8,975 bases of DNA. Origin: Pontimonas sp. (lineage in GTDB: Bacteria > Actinomycetota > Actinomycetes > Actinomycetales > Microbacteriaceae). Below, one piece after another: positions 6,478-8,975 of the stretch (position 1 is its first letter; each line of letters opens with the position of its first letter). The stretch covers positions 1 through 8,975 of the forward strand of contig JALQXU010000035.1 of NCBI GenBank assembly GCA_023263045.1. Reading direction: 5' to 3'. The position numbers were made by a program, and so were the translations under genes. The notes under the pieces were generated by a model. The model searched no databases, had not been told where the DNA came from, and was given only the letters and a program-made list of their open reading frames with translations.

Positions 6478-6919
6478 CTGCTTGTGCCTTTCGTTGGGTG
6501 AGAGCTTGCTGCACTTCGTGTGCGACGACGGGGGGTTTTGCGGCGCCGTGAATCCGGGACATGATGTGTCCGCTCCCGGTGACGATGAAAGTGGTGGGGG
6601 TTTGTGCAACCTTCAGGGAAGCGGTCAGCTCGGGGTAGTCGGTGATGTCGATTTCTCGGTGAGCAACAGTGCCTTCGCTCGAGGCTGCTTCGTTGCCGAG
6701 TACAACCCGCATCGCCTGGCAGTACGAGCAGTAAGGACCAGAGAATTGCAGCAAGGTGATCACAGCACCTTGATCAATCAACTCTGCCGGGACATCCGGG
6801 GGGAGCGATGCCTTGGCTTTTCTCGAGACAGCACCTTGCTTGTTTTGCCATGCAAATCCGAGGAGCGTGGACAACACGAGTAGCCCTCCGACCACGAGGG
6901 CAATCTGCACAGGCTCCAT
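6461..6919 (-). CDS. Membrane-anchored thioredoxin-like protein (CSYC active site)
   Basis: This 152-residue protein has an N-terminal membrane helix (about 5-23), a short Lys/Arg-rich linker and a thioredoxin fold. The active site is FSGPYCSYCQAMR with Cys64 and Cys67; QTPTTF later supplies the cis-proline loop. The CSYC dipeptide is not the CGPC of housekeeping thioredoxin, so redox potential and partner probably differ. Positive charge just after the helix (Lys27, Arg33, Lys34, Lys36) suggests the catalytic domain faces the cytoplasm, in contrast to exported TlpA/ResA proteins. It overlaps DUF4395 by 17 bp and is probably the first gene of a four-gene minus-strand unit. The alternative, an exported domain, would require reversed topology. 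Substrate unknown. Confidence 0.88.
   Translation of the reverse strand: MEPVQIALVVGGLLVLSTLLGFAWQNKQGAVSRKAKASLPPDVPAELIDQGAVITLLQFSGPYCSYCQAMRVVLGNEAASSEGTVAHREIDITDYPELTASLKVAQTPTTFIVTGSGHIMSRIHGAAKPPVVAHEVQQALTQRKAQADEYLI
6487..6491 (-). promoter_or_regulatory. Ribosome binding site of DUF4395 gene, inside thioredoxin-like coding region
   Basis: On the minus strand AAAGG lies nine bases before the ATG at 6477 and is embedded in the end of the upstream gene. It decides the DUF4395 start in favour of 6477 over the longer open frame. Confidence 0.7.
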
Positions 6920-6927
6920 GGGGATTT

Positions 6928-6933
6928 ACTTTA
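6928..6933 (-). promoter_or_regulatory. Candidate -10 box of the thioredoxin-like/DUF4395 unit
   Basis: TAAAGT on the minus strand ends eight bases before the ATG at 6919, so the leader would be zero to about two bases. No Shine-Dalgarno sequence is present. Spacing is two bases longer than at the other three leaderless candidates, so this is less certain. Confidence 0.45.
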
Positions 6934-6987
6934 GGTGCCCGGCGCTCCGACCCGCCTGGATATGACGAAGCGTTACCCGAGGAGAAG

Positions 6988-6993
6988 TAGGCT
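6988..6993 (+). promoter_or_regulatory. Candidate -10 box of thyX
   Basis: TAGGCT fits TANNNT and sits 30 bases before the thyX GTG. Initiation near 7000 would give a leader of about 24 bases carrying the AAAGG ribosome site. No convincing -35 is visible. Confidence 0.45.
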
Positions 6994-7010
6994 GGAGAGC
7001 ACTGGTGAAG

Positions 7011-7015
7011 AAAGG
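7011..7015 (+). promoter_or_regulatory. Ribosome binding site of thyX
   Basis: AAAGG (in GAAGAAAGGC) lies eight bases before GTG 7024. It supports the GTG start, since no ATG or other start with a site is near. Confidence 0.7.
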
Positions 7016-7023
7016 CAGCCTGG

Positions 7024-7755
7024 GTGACCGACGAGCAGATTGAGTTTCGTTCAGATGTAACGGTGGAGCTTGTTCGCCACAGCGCCAGTGATGCGGATGT
7101 TCTCTTCGCCGCTCGGGTCAGCACCCAGGGTGAGCAGACTCTGGAGGCCGCAAGCTCGGGAGCAGAAGCGTCAGAGCGAGACCGTGGCCTCATCAACTAC
7201 CTCATGCGGGATCGCCATGGCTCACCGTTCGAGCACAACTCGCTGACCTTCTATGTCCAAGCACCGATTTTCGTGTTCCGCGAGTTCATGCGCCACCGCA
7301 TCGCCTCCTATAACGAGGAGAGTGGTCGCTATCGCGAGCTTCGCCCGGTGTTTTATGTTCCTGGCCCCGACAGAAAGCTCGTTCAGGTGGGTAAGCCCGG
7401 GGCGTATGAGTTCGAGGATGGCACTGCGGAGCAGACTGCCTTGGTGCGCGACGAAGTCGTCGCTGTGTGCACGCAGGCCTACGAGAGTTATCAGAGGATG
7501 CTCGAAGCCGGGGTCGCCCGAGAGGTGGCTCGCGCGGTCCTGCCCGTGACCCTGTATTCGAGCATGTACGTCACGATGAACGCTCGAAGCCTGATGAATT
7601 TCCTCAGCTTGCGCACCAAACGGGAGGGAACACACTTCCCCTCGTTCCCGCAGCGTGAAATTGAAATGGTCGCCGAGAAGATGGAAGAACTCTGGAAACC
7701 CCTGATGCCGATGACGGCGGAAACCTTTGACCAGAACGGGCGCGTAGCTCCGTAG
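7024..7755 (+). CDS. thyX: Flavin-dependent thymidylate synthase
   Basis: ThyX makes dTMP from dUMP using FAD, NADPH and methylene-tetrahydrofolate, returning tetrahydrofolate rather than dihydrofolate. The 243-residue protein carries the signature RHRIASYNEESGRY at 90-103, matching RHRx7S with Arg90, His91, Arg92 and Ser100. Upstream is HGSPFEHNSLTFYV, and near the C-terminus is SLMNFLSLRTKREGTHFPSF, which fits the dUMP-binding region. The start is GTG with a good ribosome site. It lies 39 bp before dapA, which has its own promoter. The thyX-dapA-RNase J order is also seen in mycobacteria. No classical ThyA is visible here, but that would not be expected in such a short window. Assignment secure. 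Confidence 0.97.
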   Translation: MTDEQIEFRSDVTVELVRHSASDADVLFAARVSTQGEQTLEAASSGAEASERDRGLINYLMRDRHGSPFEHNSLTFYVQAPIFVFREFMRHRIASYNEESGRYRELRPVFYVPGPDRKLVQVGKPGAYEFEDGTAEQTALVRDEVVAVCTQAYESYQRMLEAGVAREVARAVLPVTLYSSMYVTMNARSLMNFLSLRTKREGTHFPSFPQREIEMVAEKMEELWKPLMPMTAETFDQNGRVAP

Positions 7756-7782
7756 GGGTGTGCGCCTGGTGCCTGCGGGCGC

Positions 7783-7788
7783 TAGCCT
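7783..7788 (+). promoter_or_regulatory. -10 box of dapA (leaderless promoter)
   Basis: TAGCCT fits TANNNT and ends six bases before the GTG at 7795. The intervening GGTCGG is not a recognisable ribosome site at useful distance, so a leaderless GTG-initiated mRNA is predicted. Confidence 0.6.
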
Positions 7789-7794
7789 GGTCGG

Positions 7795-8769
7795 GTGGTA
7801 ACTGAGAATCCTTTCGGCCAAGTCCTCGTGGCGATGGTCACTCCCATGACGGTCGACGGTGAGGTCGACTGGCCTGGCGTGGAATCGTTGATGGAAAGCC
7901 TGATCAGTCACGGTGCTGACGGGCTGGTGGTGACGGGAACCACAGGCGAGACGAGCACCCTGACCGATGCCGAAAAGATTCAGCTCGTGAAGACCGGGAA
8001 GTCAGTATCTGCTGGACGCGCCAAAATCATCACCGGTGGCGGGTCGAATGAGACCGCTCACGCCATTGAGCTCTACAAAGCCAGTGAAAAAGCGGGTGCT
8101 GACGGTGTGATGGTCGTCACTCCGTATTACAACAAACCCACCCAGGCAGGTGTTCTTACCCATTTCCGTCTCATTGCGGACGCCACCGATTTGCCGGTCA
8201 TCTTGTATGACATTCCGGGTCGCTCAGGAATTGAAATCAAATACGACACCATCCTGCGCGCTGCGAAACACCCCAACATTCGAGCGGTCAAGGATGCCAA
8301 AGGGGACCTGAGTGAAGTCTCTCGGGTGATGAACCAGACCGACTTGCTCTACTTCGCCGGTGATGACGCCAACGCTTTGCCCACACTCGCCATCGGCGGC
8401 ACCGGGCTCATCGGAGTGACGGCCAACATCGCTCCTGAGCCCTACCGGATCATCGTCGATGCGGTGAACCGCAGTGATGTGGCCGCAGCTACGGCTCAAC
8501 ACAAGCTCTTGGAGCCATTGGTTCGCGCAACGATGACACACGTGCCAGGAACGGTGGCGACGAAATACATCCTTCACGGTCTCGGACGTATCTCCTCACC
8601 TCGGGTTCGTTTGCCTCTCGTGGGCCCGGAGGAATCCGAAGCTGCTCTCATCGAGAACGACATCGCCTTGGTGCACGATGTCGCAGGTGCTGACTTCTCC
8701 AACTTCCGCCCCGATCGCAATGCGGCCGCCGGCGGTGCCCTGCCCAAGGTGGCGGGGACTACCCGCTAG
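7795..8769 (+). CDS. dapA: 4-hydroxy-tetrahydrodipicolinate synthase
   Basis: DapA condenses pyruvate with aspartate semialdehyde at the entry to the diaminopimelate/lysine branch. The TIM-barrel motifs are clear: GTTGETSTL with Thr49-Thr50, VTPYYNKPTQAG, ILYDIPGRSG with Tyr138 and Arg143, and AVKDAKGDL with Lys166 as the Schiff-base lysine. The protein is 324 residues, longer than the usual 290-300; the extra is a C-terminal tail of about 28 residues (AGADFSNFRPDRN onward), low in complexity near its end. GTG 7795 is the chosen start because it precedes NPFGQVLVAMVTP and follows a leaderless-type -10. RNase J begins 11 bp downstream, so the two are probably cotranscribed. Assignment secure. 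Confidence 0.97.
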   Translation: MVTENPFGQVLVAMVTPMTVDGEVDWPGVESLMESLISHGADGLVVTGTTGETSTLTDAEKIQLVKTGKSVSAGRAKIITGGGSNETAHAIELYKASEKAGADGVMVVTPYYNKPTQAGVLTHFRLIADATDLPVILYDIPGRSGIEIKYDTILRAAKHPNIRAVKDAKGDLSEVSRVMNQTDLLYFAGDDANALPTLAIGGTGLIGVTANIAPEPYRIIVDAVNRSDVAAATAQHKLLEPLVRATMTHVPGTVATKYILHGLGRISSPRVRLPLVGPEESEAALIENDIALVHDVAGADFSNFRPDRNAAAGGALPKVAGTTR

Positions 8770-8770
8770 G

Positions 8771-8776
8771 GAAGGA
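8771..8776 (+). promoter_or_regulatory. Ribosome binding site of RNase J gene
   Basis: GAAGGA lies four bases before the ATG at 8781, immediately after the dapA stop. Spacing is a little short but workable. Confidence 0.65.
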
Positions 8777-8780
8777 CTCT

Positions 8781-8975
8781 ATGCCCCAACCTGTGGTGGA
8801 TCCACCCGCACTACTGCCTGGCACTTTGCGGGTTATTCCGCTCGGTGGAATTGGGGAAATCGGTCGCAACATGACCGTCTTCGAGATTGACGGAAAACTT
8901 CTCGTTGTTGATTGCGGGGTTCTTTTCCCCGAGGAAACACAGCCCGGTGTGGATCTGATCCTGCCCGATTTTGAG
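8781..8975 (+). CDS. rnj: Ribonuclease J, N-terminal part (3' truncated by window edge)
   Basis: The frame is open from ATG 8781 to the window end, giving 65 residues. After a short leader it reads RVIPLGGIGEIGRNMTVFEI, then LLVVDCGVLFPEETQPGVDL and ILPDFE. These are the opening strands of the RNase J metallo-beta-lactamase fold; the zinc-binding HxHxDH motif lies beyond the window. RNase J is a cytoplasmic endo- and 5'-exoribonuclease for rRNA maturation and mRNA turnover. It follows dapA by 11 bp with its own ribosome site, an arrangement also found in mycobacteria. The N-terminal extension is short, unlike the long tails of some family members. Assignment is confident in spite of truncation. 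Confidence 0.93.
   Translation, partial: MPQPVVDPPALLPGTLRVIPLGGIGEIGRNMTVFEIDGKLLVVDCGVLFPEETQPGVDLILPDFE

Noticed and set aside
6478..6609. 44-codon N-terminal extension of DUF4395
   Set aside because: It overlaps the thioredoxin-like gene in another frame, shows no family similarity, and the ATG at 6477 has its own AAAGG site.
6359..6883. Plus-strand open frame of 174 codons
   Set aside because: It lies antisense to the thioredoxin-like and DUF4395 genes, which have clear family motifs; no ribosome site or recognisable domain.

Overview
The window looks like chromosome from an actinobacterium, most likely a small-genome member of the Microbacteriaceae. Evidence is the moderately high GC, the dapB / thyX / dapA / RNase J neighbourhood familiar from Actinobacteria, the two-helix TPR-like protein coupled to dapB, the FKBP type, and -10 boxes placed right at start codons. 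The genus is inference; no rRNA or marker gene is present. Packing is very tight: neighbouring genes share stop/start bases, and two convergent pairs share stop-codon bases. No stretch over 300 bases lacks a gene. I see no tRNA, rRNA, IS element, CRISPR array or prophage.

Layout. 1-374 (+): 3' part of an FKBP-type peptidyl-prolyl isomerase gene. 368-1342 (-): MpaB/DUF2236-family putative haem oxygenase, tail to tail with the FKBP gene. 1343-1358: an ATACCC-N4-GGGTAT palindrome, a CsoR/CstR-family operator, in the 27-bp gap before a divergent operon. 1370-3331 (+): CoA-disulfide/persulfide reductase fused to a rhodanese, then a CsoR-family repressor whose ligand pattern (Cys36, Ala61, Cys65) points to persulfide rather than copper sensing. 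3370-4547 (+): dapB and a coupled membrane/TPR-like protein. 6919-4544 (-): membrane-anchored thioredoxin-like protein, DUF4395 membrane protein, OsmC-type thiol peroxidase and a TIGR01777 SDR protein, in that transcription order. 7024-8975 (+): thyX, dapA and the first 65 codons of RNase J.

How the parts fit. DapA and DapB are consecutive enzymes of the diaminopimelate/lysine pathway, and ThyX makes dTMP, so this is a housekeeping neighbourhood. Between and beside these genes sit six genes of thiol or sulfur chemistry: reductase-rhodanese, CstR-like repressor, thioredoxin, DUF4395, OsmC and possibly the SDR protein. The clearest self-contained system is the reductase-rhodanese plus repressor under one operator. 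I infer that it is an autoregulated response to reactive sulfur species.

A recurring regulatory pattern is visible. The reductase, dapB and dapA genes each have a TANNNT box, exactly six bases, and then the start codon, with no usable Shine-Dalgarno sequence. This predicts leaderless mRNAs. thyX, the repressor, osmC, DUF4395 and RNase J instead have ordinary AAGG-type ribosome binding sites.
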